A DNA stretch of 43,115 bases from Saccoglossus kowalevskii (taxonomy: Eukaryota; Hemichordata; Enteropneusta; Harrimaniidae): the NCBI RefSeq assembly GCF_000003605.2, contig NW_003119428.1:277780-320894 (forward strand), given 5' to 3'. Shown one piece after another: positions 31,273 to 43,115 of this stretch. How positions within the stretch are numbered: the first letter of the stretch is position 1; the number at the start of each line of letters is the position of its first letter. The notes beneath the pieces are model-generated. The model ran no database searches. It saw only the letters and a program-made list of their open reading frames with translations, and was not told the origin of the DNA. The position numbers were made by a program, and so were the translations under genes.

Positions 31273-32615
31273 TCAGTCAATCTTCTCAACTTTACCGACT
31301 ATTTTTCCTTCAAAAATTGGAAGAATGGCACTGTCGTCACAAATGATTTCATGAACGACTCCACACTCAAACTCATTGCTGGCTTTTTTAAAGACGTATC
31401 TATGGAAAAAAAAAAATAGATAAAATAAGACCATGGCATTTTATTTTTTTCATACCACAATGATCAGTGCAATGTAGTTTCAAAGAAAGAACATAAAAGA
31501 TAGCAACAATCATCGTAGAAAATAACAGACTTCTACTCTAAGAAATACGATTCCTGACAATTGAAGGTAATATTTGTGAATTAGATAACATGTCTTTGCA
31601 CATACATAATGTCAATTGTACACAACTGTAATTTATGCAGCACAGGACATGCATTATTCATAACGCAGTATTCTCGGTGTTTTGCACATCTTTCCCCAGG
31701 GTCACTGCAAAGTGGTTGTTTATTTAGCATACTTTTATGCATGGATTTTGTGAACTTAGTTCATGATGGATCAGTCCTCGAAGAGAATGACTTGCCATCT
31801 TGCGGACAAGAGATTTTGTCCCTGTTTAACAAGAAGACCAGAGAGTTATGACCTAGTTATGTGCCAGCTCTAATTAATTAAACAAATAACCTAATCCAAG
31901 GGACTGACGAGCTACACTAAATTGGAGTACCCCACACGACATGAGCCTGTGTCAAAAAATATTCACCTATTAAACACCCCCTCCCCACCAGACTGATGAA
32001 CTATCCCTTATATGGCAATCTTTATCTCATTTGGCTATAGGTATCAGATTACAAGACTTCATTTTGCTTTAACTAGCTTACTGTTAATAAACTGAATCAT
32101 ATGTGGTATCAAGGGAACAAGGCAGCTAGACCATATTTACTTTATATATAAACAGATCTCATCTATGTAGGTCATACAGGGTCAAAAGATTTAGATTAGT
32201 CGGTGTACACTCTTTATTTCTATTACTCCATTCCTGATACCTGTATTGCAAGTACATTTACGGATGGCATGTTATCTCATCTCGCGTTACACCCCCCCCC
32301 CCCCACTTGTATGTCATACAAGACAAATAAAACAATGTTATCTCTGTCACCAATTTTGGTGGATGAAATATATCATACCTTAGGATATGAATTACGGTAC
32401 GGTAACATAAAAAACAAACTGTCAATAAATGTTCAACTTACTGGTAATGTCCTTTCTTGGTAATGAGTGACTTGAATTGTGCTAACGTGATTTCTTTTCC
32501 CAGTATTGATGTTCTGTATGGAATGGGTTCTGAACAGAAGAAATAGGCAACAACAGTGTTCTCGCTGTCTTGATTACTCGTTGACGTGCTTTTACTGCTC
32601 CGTGACGACTTTTTC
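31273..32615 (-). other. AXIN1: DIX domain of Axin (two exons)
   Basis: The exon 32615-32442 encodes a serine-rich lead-in and then [20 protein letters not shown] and [17 protein letters not shown]. The exon 31399-31273 encodes the rest, including [35 protein letters not shown] and the stop. DIX domains polymerise head to tail and recruit Dishevelled. The intron splits a Gln codon (CA|A). The domain is complete and carries no disabling change that I can see. Confidence 0.95.
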
Positions 32616-35600
32616 CTGAAGAAAAAAAAACATCAGAACAGGAAATCAGTGAAACGAAGGCAAATTGTTCAATTTTGTATGATAATAGATAATATCAACA
32701 TGACGGGATTGGCATTGTCGAAATGTCAATGGACAAGAAAACAAACCACTAGCGATGAATATACGATAACTTACATTGTTGAATTATTGCTACTTTGTTG
32801 CACTTTCTGCTCTTCTTCTGCTTGTTCAATTTCAGGAGGTATGTTTTTCGGAGTACCCGTTGCACTTCGAGAACTTTGTGATTGTATGTTTACAGTGGAT
32901 GGCCTTCTTTCCTTACGAGATGCGTCACTCTGGTGCCTGTTAAAAAAAACAATAAAACACAATTAAGCAAATATTTCAGTGTTGATGCCAGAGCCTTACA
33001 AGCAGCACAGGAACAATAGAATAATCTAACAAGATGGAAAAATACCTATCAAGACCTCTTTCATATTGTTAATCCTTGAACACTTTGCTCAATGTATTTG
33101 ATCAAAAAATATGATGAATATATAACCTTGATCTAAACAGAGTGCGGGAGACGAATGACAAATTGAGGATTTCCTCTATTAGTAGTTCATGAGCTTACAT
33201 AAATGACAGAGGTGTTTCTATTGTCAATATAAATAATATTTTAATGATTCAGCATACAATATCATACTGTGGAATACTTTATTTTCGCTGAAAAGGCTTT
33301 TTGGGCGTTCTTTATGGAATTTATTTTCACTGATTTTTTGATGAGTTGAATGTGAAATATAGGAAAAAAAGTATATTCGCTGGATTTTATTTTCACAAAG
33401 TCATCTCTTCAGCGAAAATAGCGAAAATAAATTCCAAGCAAAAATAAAGTATTCTACAGTATTTGTTTTATTAGTAGTGAATTGACTTGCGTAAATTACA
33501 TTCCAGGTGTTTTTTATAATGTTCCATTAAACAACAAATGCAATTTTTTGCTCACATGTGCCTCAAATACAGCAAATATGGTATCCTTTCTTAACCCAAT
33601 TGATCGGATCAAATATTTAGTCCATCTACGCCATACTCACTTTGCCTTTGGATGTTTTAATTTCTTCTCATCGTCTATCCTCCTCCTCGCTTCCTCCAAG
33701 ACACTAAGCGGATCTGGAGGCGGATTCACAGGCATACTTGGATCTTGCATGATGGGCTGAGCTGGTTTATTTTTAACCCACGCAGCCTGAACATTGTATG
33801 GACGTTCGGTTGAACTTTGACGCGACGTACCGTAAGTGGCAGGCTTTTTTGATCTGAAAATAAAAACAAATATAAAAATTAGTGAGAACCGTTCTATGTA
33901 ATAATGTAATTCCAACTTGTGCATATGTCAGACCTTTACAAACATTAGCCAATCATAGATATCTTCATTTTATAAGACAATAACCAAGGAGTCACCATTG
34001 TAGCTGAACCCTATATCTATTTTTAGTAAATTGCGAAAAAGAACCACTTACCCCATTCTATGCGGCGACGGAGACGGTGACTGGGAAGGTAATTTGGTAT
34101 GTTGAGGACGTTTATGCCTTGAGTCGCGCGGCTTAGAAATCATTTCAGCATATAGCTGCTGTTGATGTCTCGTAAATTCCTCACTTTCTTGAATCCAGTC
34201 CATTATTGCTCGGTTCCTGAAAATTATTTAATTCAATAAATAAGAAGATGACTTTTACATCGAAACAAATCTGGTCATAGTTTGACATCTTCATGTCCAA
34301 TAAAGATGGTTCATATTCTATTATAAACATCAGCAACGATACACCCCATTAAATTACAACCCACCCCTTTAAAAAATATGATTTTTTTTTGTCTAAGTGG
34401 CAAGCATTGTAAAGGATGAAGCTGTAGTTGACATGAGAAATGCAAAGCCAGAGAGTGGCATACCTTTCACTGCCTGAATCTGATGGAGGTAACGATACTG
34501 GTCCTTCAAATATTCCACTATCCACACCTGATGTAGTTTTCGACGTAACAGATGCATCCGATTTCTTGGATGATTTCTTACTCTCTCGTTTATGCCGACT
34601 GGGCTCCAACACAGTTTCCATCACTGGAGTGTTCACCGCATCCAAACGAGGTCGCGATTTGGGATTGAACAATGTTTCAGCCGGGTCTACGCCAAGCATA
34701 GCCATGCTGCGCTGCGTCGCCTCGGCTTCAATTTGATGTTTTGTTTTCGTTGATGTATGATGATGCACATGATGGTGGTGGTGGTGTTTATGATGATGCG
34801 CCATACCAGTCTCTGTATCATAAATTGTTATGGTGCCACTATCCCGGTTGGCATGTCGCGATTTATGTTGTTGGTGCGACAGTTTTTGTAACATTGCAGG
34901 TGGCAACTGTGAAACACCATGATAGTTAACTTTTCTGAAAGCACGATCTGGTGATTTCGACTTTGGCGTATGCCGACCTGGTGACCAATATCCATGTGGG
35001 GTGTGTTTTCCTGAGGAATCAAACACCCTAGAAAAGTGTTCTTCTATAATACTATTTGGGTCCTCTTCCACACCGCTAGTTGTATCATCACTAGATATAG
35101 GAAAACTTTTGGCAGGTTGTGGGGGTAACGTCTTTACCATGGGTGCACTGCTCGGCACAAACAGTTGCTGATTTTCTTCCTCCACCTTGAAAAAAAATAA
35201 ATATATTTTTAATTTAGTAAATGCGGTTATAGTTCAAAAAAATGTTAGTAACACCATTGAGAATTATTAAGTCTTAGAAGAAAATGTCCCTAGGTAACAC
35301 TTTTACGAACGATATCTCACCTCATGATTCAACTTTCGCATATTGGTTTCAAATTTTTCATTCATCTCTAACTTTTTAAGGTAATCTTCTAACTTTTTTG
35401 TTAAAATTGCTGCAAACTGCTTTGGCTCCATTGGTTGGACTTCTTTCGGCCTTCTCTGAGAATGCTGCATGAAACAAATTGGAAAAAAAATAAAATACAT
35501 AAAACTTTTATTCAACAGTGACAGTTTACGATGAAGCATACACGTATCCATTTCACAATTACATTTTATTTATACAAAAAGCAAAAAAATTTCCCAAAAC

Positions 35601-38600
35601 TAATGTATTCATGCTGTAGAGCGTTCAACTGAAGATGGCATTAAACGCTTCATTCAATTAATTAACCAAAAATAATCCCAAAATTAACCAAACAAGATAA
35701 ACAATACCCATAACATATTTGCTTTCAATAGAGATAGTTGAATCTAATGAATGAGAATTTAATTTATTTTTTTCCCCGCAGATTGTGAGGTGTCTAAAAG
35801 TTTTCCTTCTCTTTACAGCACTCTATTTATCTTATTGCTACCATTTGTAACTTGCACTCTACTCGGCTACAATTCTGAAAACCACTTTTCAACTCAACTG
35901 GCTGCTCCGTATGTCGAACTGATGGACCTCACAATGCCACAAAAAGAGCTATTTAAATGAACCATATTTAGTAATTAACTTTTTTTCCTTTCGGGCTCGG
36001 TTGGGCTTATTGGAAAAAAAACTGTCAAAGGGTTCATTGAGGCAGAAGCAATGCAGGCAAAAAGGGGGTGTCAAACTATGGGCTAGTTCCTGTCCTTAAC
36101 TGGCCCGGGCACAATACAATGCATTTATCTTCCGCAAACACCATTTGTCTGCATCTTGAGTTCTTCCCGTGAAATGGAAAACATTTTGGCAACATTTTAG
36201 ATACTTTTAATCCCATTGAATTGGCTGTGTTAGAACTGCACTCCCCGGTAATGACTTGGCTTATGTTTTTTTTGGAGAGGTCAGCCCAGTTACTAACTGG
36301 CTTTTAACACTGGGTGCGTAAACCGCAAATTCTATTACATCCTCAGACCTGCCGTTTCCGGAGCAACATAGAAACGGAAAGAGATATTTGCATTTAACAA
36401 ACTGGCTAGTTAAGAAAGGTGGCTATGGAGAAGAGAGGGGGATAATTGAAACTCAAACTTACAGGAAATGGTGGAAAAGACTTGATGCAGCCATTCTGTT
36501 TCATATTCATATTCATACTTCTCATCTCTCTCCTGCGACGTTGCTCCCTCCTCCTCGTCGTTGGGAAACCATCCCTAGGATTAAATAAAAAAAAAAAAAA
36601 TTAACCAGGTCAATATAAAAGTATAATTTTCAAGTCAGGCGAACAGAAATCCAATAATATCATTCTTCTTTGTAGTAGTTTACACCAACATATGGTTTAC
36701 AGTTTGTTTGCCAATGTAATTATGGCAAAAGATATCATGGAAAACATCAAATGGAAGCCGACAGAGAGCCAAAGGGAATACTAAATAAGGGCACCTGGTT
36801 TTCCAGTGATACTATTCGTTTATCATATTTATGCATGGGATTGAACAAACCATGGCGGATCACTCAACACACACCAGATCTCATTAATATGACCCAGCCT
36901 CAGTGTCTCTATTCCGTTCCCTCAGGAGATAATCTACAAACAAGGATACCTTCCCACAGTTAACTGAACATGGAAATATCCTCCCACAGTGCTCTCAATC
37001 AGCAAGACAACACGGTTATTTTCCCACAGGTTATTTTCCCACAGATACAACAGCAAGTGAACATGGATGACGTCCCCACAGACCTTTTAGAAAGATTTTT
37101 TTTTTTTTTTTTTTTCAATCTGTAACAAATAATATCAATTTCATTCTTTAGATACCTTCACCCCCTCCCCCATCACAGCATGTCTATCAGTGAATCATTT
37201 TAACTTTCATTTTCGATGTTATTCAAAATCTTACTAGTTATTTTTTTCTCTTTTTTTTCATGTTTACAAAATAAAGTTCTTAAATAAATCATACAAAGTG
37301 AACACATGTTTAAACAGTTTCACAAAAGACTCCTATGATGAATAACATTTTATGAATTTTAAAAGTTGCCAATAGTAAGGTATTCCAGAATAAGCTCCAT
37401 GTCAATGTCAGTGTTTGAAGCCCGAGTCATGTTCTTTTTCATGAATCCAATTACGTGGAGTGGGAATCGTCAGGGGACTGATATCGGTATTGATTAGACT
37501 GGCTCTGCAGTTTAGCTCATTACATAGTGACACTTGAGTAACCAGGCCAGTACCATTGTGTGCGAATCTAACAGCAGCATTACTTGCACACACCCATTGT
37601 GTGGTACACTTCAAAGGATTGGAGAAACCCAAAGAAAGTCACCTAGCCTGAATTGTCGAAACTCATTAGCATATTTACACAAAGCATCAATGCACACTTT
37701 GATTGCAAAAATTGAATTTTTAGAGCGGAATGAAAACTGTGCTATTACACTGACAGCTCCACTGAGTTGATAGTAACCACGTCAATGGAAGACTGGGTCT
37801 ACGGGAGTTGGCAACAAACAGACTGTTGAACATACAAAAGTATGTTGATCCATTTCTAACACTAGCTCCATCCCAGTTTTCAAACCAAGAATCTTTGGGG
37901 GTTGTCGTGGAGACAAGCACAAAATATTTTAGGGACACTCTAATGAATATTTAACAGAGTTTAAAAATACGAATTTAACAGTCTTGACAACAACGCAGCG
38001 ACAGCCATTTGTTCAACTCCAATAATCAAAAATCTTATTTTCTATGAGTTACCTATAAACTGATGGATGATGAAAACTGTCACTAAATGTCTTGTTAACT
38101 ACCAAGAAATTCAACATAAAAAAATAAAAAAAATATTAATGACCCTTTTTTATTTTATATTTGACCTTTATAGCTAACATAATTAATTTGTAAAAGACAC
38201 AAGCACGTTGGTTCGGGTGATTTAAGATAAATAGCTAAAATGCTCAAAAGTACATTCAAATTTCCTTTTACTAGCCTATGCTTGTTAACCGCTAAATGTC
38301 TTATAGGCATGGCATACCATTCTGTACTCTTTAAGCTCCACTTTGCTTGCTGTGTCGCTACTTCATCGGCTTTCATCCTCACGCTAAAGTTCCGCTCAAT
38401 ACAGTGCCTACAGACAACAGATCACGGTGATTCGGGGCTAGCTACACAAGTAAATGCTGTCTTTCATTCTTGTTTTTTTCATTTCACTGTGCCCCAAAAC
38501 CGTTCTCTTAATAAACTCCTCGGCTGTCTAGCATGCATGCCCCCGGGCAGCGATTACTTCATATGGCAGTACGAAATCAAAAGAACCGACGAAGCAGTTC

Positions 38601-39037
38601 CCAGATTGCCGAGATAAAACCCCCCCAATGCTGAGTTAATTGAAGGCCTGGGTCTTCTAAGGATACCATTAACTATGATTAAAACAGTGGGCTAGAACTC
38701 TTTAGAAGGAAACCACCTTATACACTGAGAAGAGAGGGAGCTTTCTTGGTAGGAAGAATTACAAATCAACAAGTTGGAAAATAAATCAAGTCAAACCAGA
38801 CTCACTCCAAAATGATTGAAGTTTCATGTGTATGGCCATCTCTCCCTTTCTATTGTTATTCTATAACAAGAGTTTACTTACACACTGGAGTCTGTTAGTG
38901 ACATTGTATCATCGGATATTGCATCACTTGATAGACTTTGTAGCTCTGAGTCGTTGGTAGATGTAGCTGGCGCATGTGAAGCTAGACTAGGATGATATGG
39001 ACTGATTACTTTTGATAAGGTCGACTGCAAATGCCTC
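31273..39037 (-). CDS. AXIN1: Axin, C-terminal 657 residues in nine exons (5' part outside the window)
   Basis: Axin is the scaffold that brings GSK3, CK1, APC and beta-catenin together so that beta-catenin is destroyed; it acts in the cytoplasm in Wnt signalling. Exons, 5' to 3' on the minus strand: 39037-38882, 36574-36463, 35464-35321, 35185-34464, 34216-34052, 33853-33641, 32936-32775, 32615-32442, 31399-31273. All junctions are GT-AG and in phase, and the chain ends in a stop at 31273. Order of landmarks: [12 protein letters not shown] and LTDSSV-DG (residues about 30-55); an Arg-rich stretch; the GSK3-binding helix [15 protein letters not shown] (about 100-125); the beta-catenin-binding segment [12 protein letters not shown] (about 180); a His-rich tract then [30 protein letters not shown]; the DIX domain (about 578-655), ending GKVEKID. 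Vertebrate Axin is about 860 aa, so roughly 200 N-terminal residues (tankyrase-binding, RGS) must lie upstream. Symbol by family; one-to-one orthology with AXIN1 versus AXIN2 is not tested. Confidence 0.96.
33267..33461. mobile_element. Same MITE family, copy 2, in an Axin intron
   Basis: TA at 33267 and 33460 flank ctgtggaatactttattttc and its right-hand complement (ataaagtattctacag). It lies between Axin exons 32775-32936 and 33641-33853. Confidence 0.85.
34464..35185 (-). other. AXIN1: Large Axin exon with beta-catenin-binding segment and histidine-rich tract
   Basis: This 722-base exon enters in phase 0 (GTG after ...ttcaag) and leaves in phase 2 (AG|gtatgc). It encodes the beta-catenin-binding helix ([12 protein letters not shown]), then short proline/serine motifs ([16 protein letters not shown]). 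After these come a His cluster of about 12 residues, [13 protein letters not shown], and a lysine/serine-rich segment. The same order of helix, His tract and EAEAT motif is found in vertebrate AXIN1, which is strong evidence for homology over this low-complexity part. Confidence 0.93.
35321..35464 (-). other. AXIN1: Axin exon encoding the GSK3-binding helix
   Basis: A 48-codon exon, phase 0 at both ends, with [20 protein letters not shown] followed by a charged helix. Vertebrate Axin has PKE-x-EPQKFAEELIHRLE at the same place, the amphipathic helix that lies in the GSK3-beta groove. The FA-x-x-L-x-x-x-L pattern is kept, although the right half is more diverged and lysine-rich. Confidence 0.9.
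36951..37080 (-). promoter_or_regulatory. Cluster of RBPJ/Su(H)-like motifs in an Axin intron
   Basis: TTCCCACA (minus strand TGTGGGAA) at 36951, 37021 and 37036, plus near matches CTCCCACA at 36981 and TCCCCACA at 37073. Two of them come from a 15-base tandem duplication (gttattttcccacag). The minus-strand sequence fits the YGTGRGAA consensus. Confidence 0.35.
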
Positions 39038-40629
39038 CTAGAAATTAAAAAAAAAATAAATCACATCAATTTATTACAAGAAATTATTTTTATATTTATT
39101 TTTTCATAACAATACAAATTTATTGCATTGAGATAAATTACAATATGTGTAAATTCAAAAGTCAATGCTTGAAATAATGTAAAAAAAAAAAAAAAATTCA
39201 GTACAATGCGGATGTCATGTCTGGATCATTTTTGTGTTGATAGTGTAATATTCAGAGGCATTCTGGGTAAAAATGCAGTTTTTAATGTCCTTCAGTAATT
39301 CAATGCTCATTTTTATGTTGAAGCCTTGATAGGAAATTCCACAGAGTAAAGGTAAGCATCTCCATAAGGGTTTCAAGGCCATTTCTTTACTATCCACATG
39401 CAAGACTATTTTATTATGCAATCTGAGCTAAGAAAACACTCTTACTTCAGACATAAACATTCTCTCCCTCTCTCCCCATAAATTTTGTAATGGCTGTCAC
39501 CTTGCTTCTTGCACCAATAAAACATGGTGGTCATTGCAGAGACAGCGAATCAGGCGAGCTCACACTGACAAACAGAGGAGGCACCAAATAGTCTCCTTAT
39601 CCTTAAATCTTATTGGCCAATATTTACACTTGCATCAATGTTGGCCAATCAGATTGGCGGTATCAGCATTCTGCAAACCCTAGCACACATGGTTTTTGGA
39701 TACCAAGTGTGAAGGCTGTTGTCATATTTACTCTGTAGATTATCAATGCCAAATTCACATTCATATTTGCATTAACAGAACTGTATCACAAAAACATGCA
39801 CTAGTCGGTTGGCAAGAAATGTTAGGGTCCATCCTTTCGGAGTTTGCCATTTCCACTGCTGTTATTTGTTTATTTCCCAAATGATTAAATATCAATCCAC
39901 TGTCACTATCCACACAAAAATTACTTTATAGACAAAAAAAAAAAAAAAAGAATCCCTCCATCTCACTCATTTTTTTTTATATAGGTTATTACATTGTAAG
40001 AAGTAGGGGTTACAGCTAGTCAAGTTGCAGTGAAGGAAATTTGAATGGCTTCAATGGCCCGTACAAAATAATAACACTGATTTCACCCAAATTGTGACGA
40101 CTGCAAACACAGTGGATGGATACAAGGTCAGATTACAGGTAAACATAAAAAGAAATTCAAACCAACTCACTTCCTGAACCGAACTACTTTCAATGCATTC
40201 TTGATTTGTTTGAAATACTTGTTTTGTTTTTTTTAAATTGCCAAAATAAATATGAACTTAATTTTAAAAAATCACTGGGATTTCAGTACTGAAAGACAAT
40301 ATAGATGAGCATGGCACAGATAACAAAGGTACCCTAATGTAATAAATATACAGAATGAGCTAACAAAATAAACTGACACTTCACATAGCACCGACATCTA
40401 AAAGAAAGTAATTTTTGACGTCACTAATATTAACTTCACCTCATCAAAAAAACATTGGAACACAATATTGTATCGTTTATCAAACCTACAAATGTTCAAA
40501 AAAATTCTAATTTATTGAATAATTTAGAACAAATTCAATATGGAAATGAACACAATAAATGAGTTGATATAGTTTTAACAGAATTTAACAAATTCATGAT
40601 CATGATGCAACAGAAAAATTGCTCTTGTT
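39038..40629. other. Intron or upstream sequence of Axin
   Basis: The acceptor of the exon at 39037 shows that Axin continues upstream, so this is intronic. No RGS-domain exon could be found here. It contains poly-A/T runs and two inverted CCAAT boxes (attggccaat near 39610, ttggccaatcag near 39641). Confidence 0.7.
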
Positions 40630-40804
40630 TACTATAAAATACTTCATTTTAACTGGAATTATTTTTTTTTTTGCTGAAAAAACATTTTAGGTGTTTTATA
40701 TGGAATTTATTATCACTGATTCAAACATAGGAAAAAAGTTATATTTGGTGGATTTTATTTTCACTACATCATTCCTCCAATGAAAATAAAGTATTTCACA
40801 GTAT
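40630..40804. mobile_element. Same MITE family, copy 3, diverged
   Basis: Left end actataaaatacttcatttt; right end aaaataaagtatttcacagt. The interior has ttttatatggaatttattat and tggattttattttcact as in the copy at 33267 (same orientation). Confidence 0.75.
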
Positions 40805-40955
40805 TATGTAAATATTTTTGATATTAAGCAAGTTTCAACAAGATTACATGAGTGGTTACGACACAAACAAACAACAGGAAATATTATGCAAATTAGATAA
40901 TTAATATGCACAAATTATAACTAAAATCTAATCAGCTGTGAGACTTTGGTACAAC

Positions 40956-40994
<39 letters not shown>

Positions 40995-43115
40995 TGGAAA
41001 TTCAAAGGCACATATTGTGTGTCCCCTAGCATACCAACACAATGGTGTTAAATGAACTCCATAATAACTGGTCCCAACAGACCACTGTTTCAAACCCTGC
41101 AACTAATCTGGATTTGTTTGGAATATATAAGTAAACTTAACAGTTGTGAATTGAAAGCAAGCATGACAACAACTCACAATATTAAATAATCATTTTGTAT
41201 CTTTTGACATAATTAGTAAATATTGCGATAAAAATAAATTAAGAAACAAAGATCTTCTAAATATAACAAACCGACACACATAACTATACAGAAGACAACA
41301 TAATTTCTCCAGTTAAAACATTCATCATTTGTTTAAATGCTAAATCAATTGATAAGCCGGCTTTTGAGAAAGGTTATTTAAATAAAACTTGTGGAGTGAA
41401 AAATACAAAACTTGTAAACAAGGGGGAATTAGGTCAGTAGCCAACAGTAGTCACACAAGAACACTGTCCCACCCATGTACACCTTCCACACTTTTGTGCC
41501 TTTGATTTGATTGAGAGAATACAAAACAGTTACACTGTGGCCCTCAATTTGAAGCTAGTGTGAATATATACCCATGGGTTAAATAGTTATTTTGTTTTGC
41601 TACAGTTTTAACTCCCAACATAGCAGCGGAGAACTGAATAGATCAAGGCACAAGGGCAGCTAAAACTGGCATATCAAAATTCTTCATGTAATTCAATACA
41701 CATGAGGTCACGCAGTGAACTAAAGAAGGCAAGGCTAAACATGGCACCCACATAGTTCACAAGTTCATGCCTCAAAGGCAGGAGGAAATTCAAAATTGCG
41801 AATCTTTTTTCTCCCCCAAAAGGTCAGCACCAATTCCCCAGATTCCCATTTAACGACTGAATCATGTGTACTAGTATTTATCAAACCACAACAAATAAAG
41901 TCCAAGCTTTGGAAAAAAAAACAAAAAAACTTCACACCTATTTTTAAAATCCTAAATATGTGTCCTAATTGTAAAAAACAAATCAATTTATGAGATATAA
42001 CAATAAACCGAAATGCTTACAGAGAAGGGAACTTCACACACAGGCATTCTGGGTGAATAAACGCTCCAGCCAGTAGGGTCACTTTACAAACACATTCCAA
42101 CCTGTGTAACAGTTCAGGTGGTCTTGAAACTGATACATCAATTTTTTCTCGTCATTAATTATTCTACACAACCAATGGCAGAGTAGCAATTGTAAGGACA
42201 CTAAACAAGCTTTCAGTGGTGTAAACGGAATACACCACAGCAAATGCAGACGTTGTGAGCTATGATATATAATGCTAAGAACTCTGAAAAGGGGTGGTGT
42301 GCATGTCTATTATCAAGCACACCTGCGCAGAACCTAACAGTGACTCTCCCTAAGTCTAAACACTGCCGCGATTGTTACCTAGAAATAACAAAACAAAAAT
42401 ACTTACTAATTTTAAATTTAACAAATTTAAACTTTAAAAAAAAAAAAAATACACCCATAAGTTCAGTTTCAATGTCAAGGTTAGAGTGTGGTATTGCCCA
42501 TTGATGTATTTTCTAACAACGCCAGAAAGACTTGATCTACACAGCCTCACAATGGAACCATTCACTGGCATTCTTATTTCATCCCATATTAGCATACCCT
42601 ACCAGCTTAGAAAATCACAAGTTCCACACAGAAATGGATATGACTGACCCACTTTGCTGACACTGATTTGTTTAACTCAGTTGAAAGTATTAAACAGAGC
42701 AACACAGAGAGCCGCCACATCAAAATGCCGCTGAAAAAAATGTCAACATAGACACAAGCTGGTCACAAATGGGATTGACTGTATAATCAGTCATTTGGCC
42801 ACGCTCCCGCAAAGTATTTATAACCTAACCTCACTCCAGAGAAGCAGTGAAGCAAAGTCTCTAGTATATTCTAAAATACATCAATAAATACATCAATAAA
42901 ATATGCTGCACATAAAACATATAGGCCTTGAGTAATGTTACATGTGTCATAACTACGGACATGACCAATTTTGTGTATGTGAACACCCATGTAATTTATG
43001 AAAGCTATTGGTCATCCAACATGCTGAAGACCAATCAACCATACACAGTAATCACACCCAGACAATTAACAAACCACACTATAGTAGTTATCTATCTCCA
43101 TTATTCTTTTGACCC
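40805..43115. other. Intron or upstream sequence of Axin, right edge
   Basis: No exon recognised on either strand. A (GACA)n run lies at 40958-40994. Otherwise AT-rich unique-looking sequence. Confidence 0.6.
40958..40994. repeat. (GACA)n microsatellite
   Basis: About nine GACA units without interruption. Confidence 0.95.

Noticed and set aside
34440-34929. Plus-strand ORFs opposite the large Axin exon
   Set aside because: Shadows of the well-supported minus-strand Axin exon.
40171-40235. Possible additional Axin exon (phase-compatible donor at 40171)
   Set aside because: The minus-strand acceptor side is purine-rich with no pyrimidine tract, and the peptide does not resemble Axin.
39215-42504. 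RGS domain of Axin in the right part of the window
   Set aside because: Searched on the minus strand; no ORF shows RGS motifs, so that exon must lie outside the window.
1-43115. tRNA, rRNA or other structured RNA genes
   Set aside because: No convincing tRNA arms with B-box, and no rRNA-like sequence seen by eye; a covariance search was not possible.

Overview
This is an AT-rich animal (metazoan) nuclear genomic window. The evidence is two spliced genes with short exons and GT-AG introns, LINE remnants, many miniature inverted-repeat elements (MITEs), minisatellites and one 50-base assembly gap. The two genes look most like invertebrate deuterostome or other bilaterian invertebrate genes. 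The sequence alone does not fix the species.

Left part (1715-16048, + strand): a sodium/solute symporter of the SLC5A5/6/8/12 subgroup, closest in feel to the sodium-coupled monocarboxylate transporters. I could join 14 consecutive exons in phase from the family-typical start at 3386 to the stop at 16046-16048. A further phase-matched exon at 1715-1796 would add an N-terminal hydrophobic segment and give a 641-residue protein. Its introns hold LINE fragments, a 29-bp minisatellite split by a MITE, a cluster of CTCF-like motifs, two TTAA-flanked MITEs, an (AAT)n run and the assembly gap.

Middle part (about 16.3-29.8 kb): no gene I can defend. It holds tandem hairpins, a composite 65/41-bp minisatellite array, several copies of a TTAA-flanked MITE family with GGCGGTGGTCGTCGC-type ends, a TA-flanked inverted-repeat element, a nested fold-back and a hAT-like element. 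A coding-like patch lies near RFX X-box motifs at 18.3-19.1 kb.

Right part (31273-39037, - strand, continuing beyond the right edge or into a long intron): Axin, the scaffold of the beta-catenin destruction complex. Nine exons join in phase to give the C-terminal 657 residues: the region before the GSK3 site, the GSK3-binding helix, the beta-catenin-binding segment, a histidine-rich tract and the complete C-terminal DIX domain. The N-terminal tankyrase-binding and RGS part is not in the window. The two genes are convergent (tail to tail) and there is no evidence that they work together.

The most useful observations are the possible extra N-terminal exon of the transporter, the multi-copy TTAA MITE family with two size classes, the 65-to-41-bp satellite transition, the tandem CTCF-like array, the RBPJ-like motif cluster in an Axin intron and a perfect inverted repeat in the Axin 3' UTR. 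I found no clearly new biochemical system.
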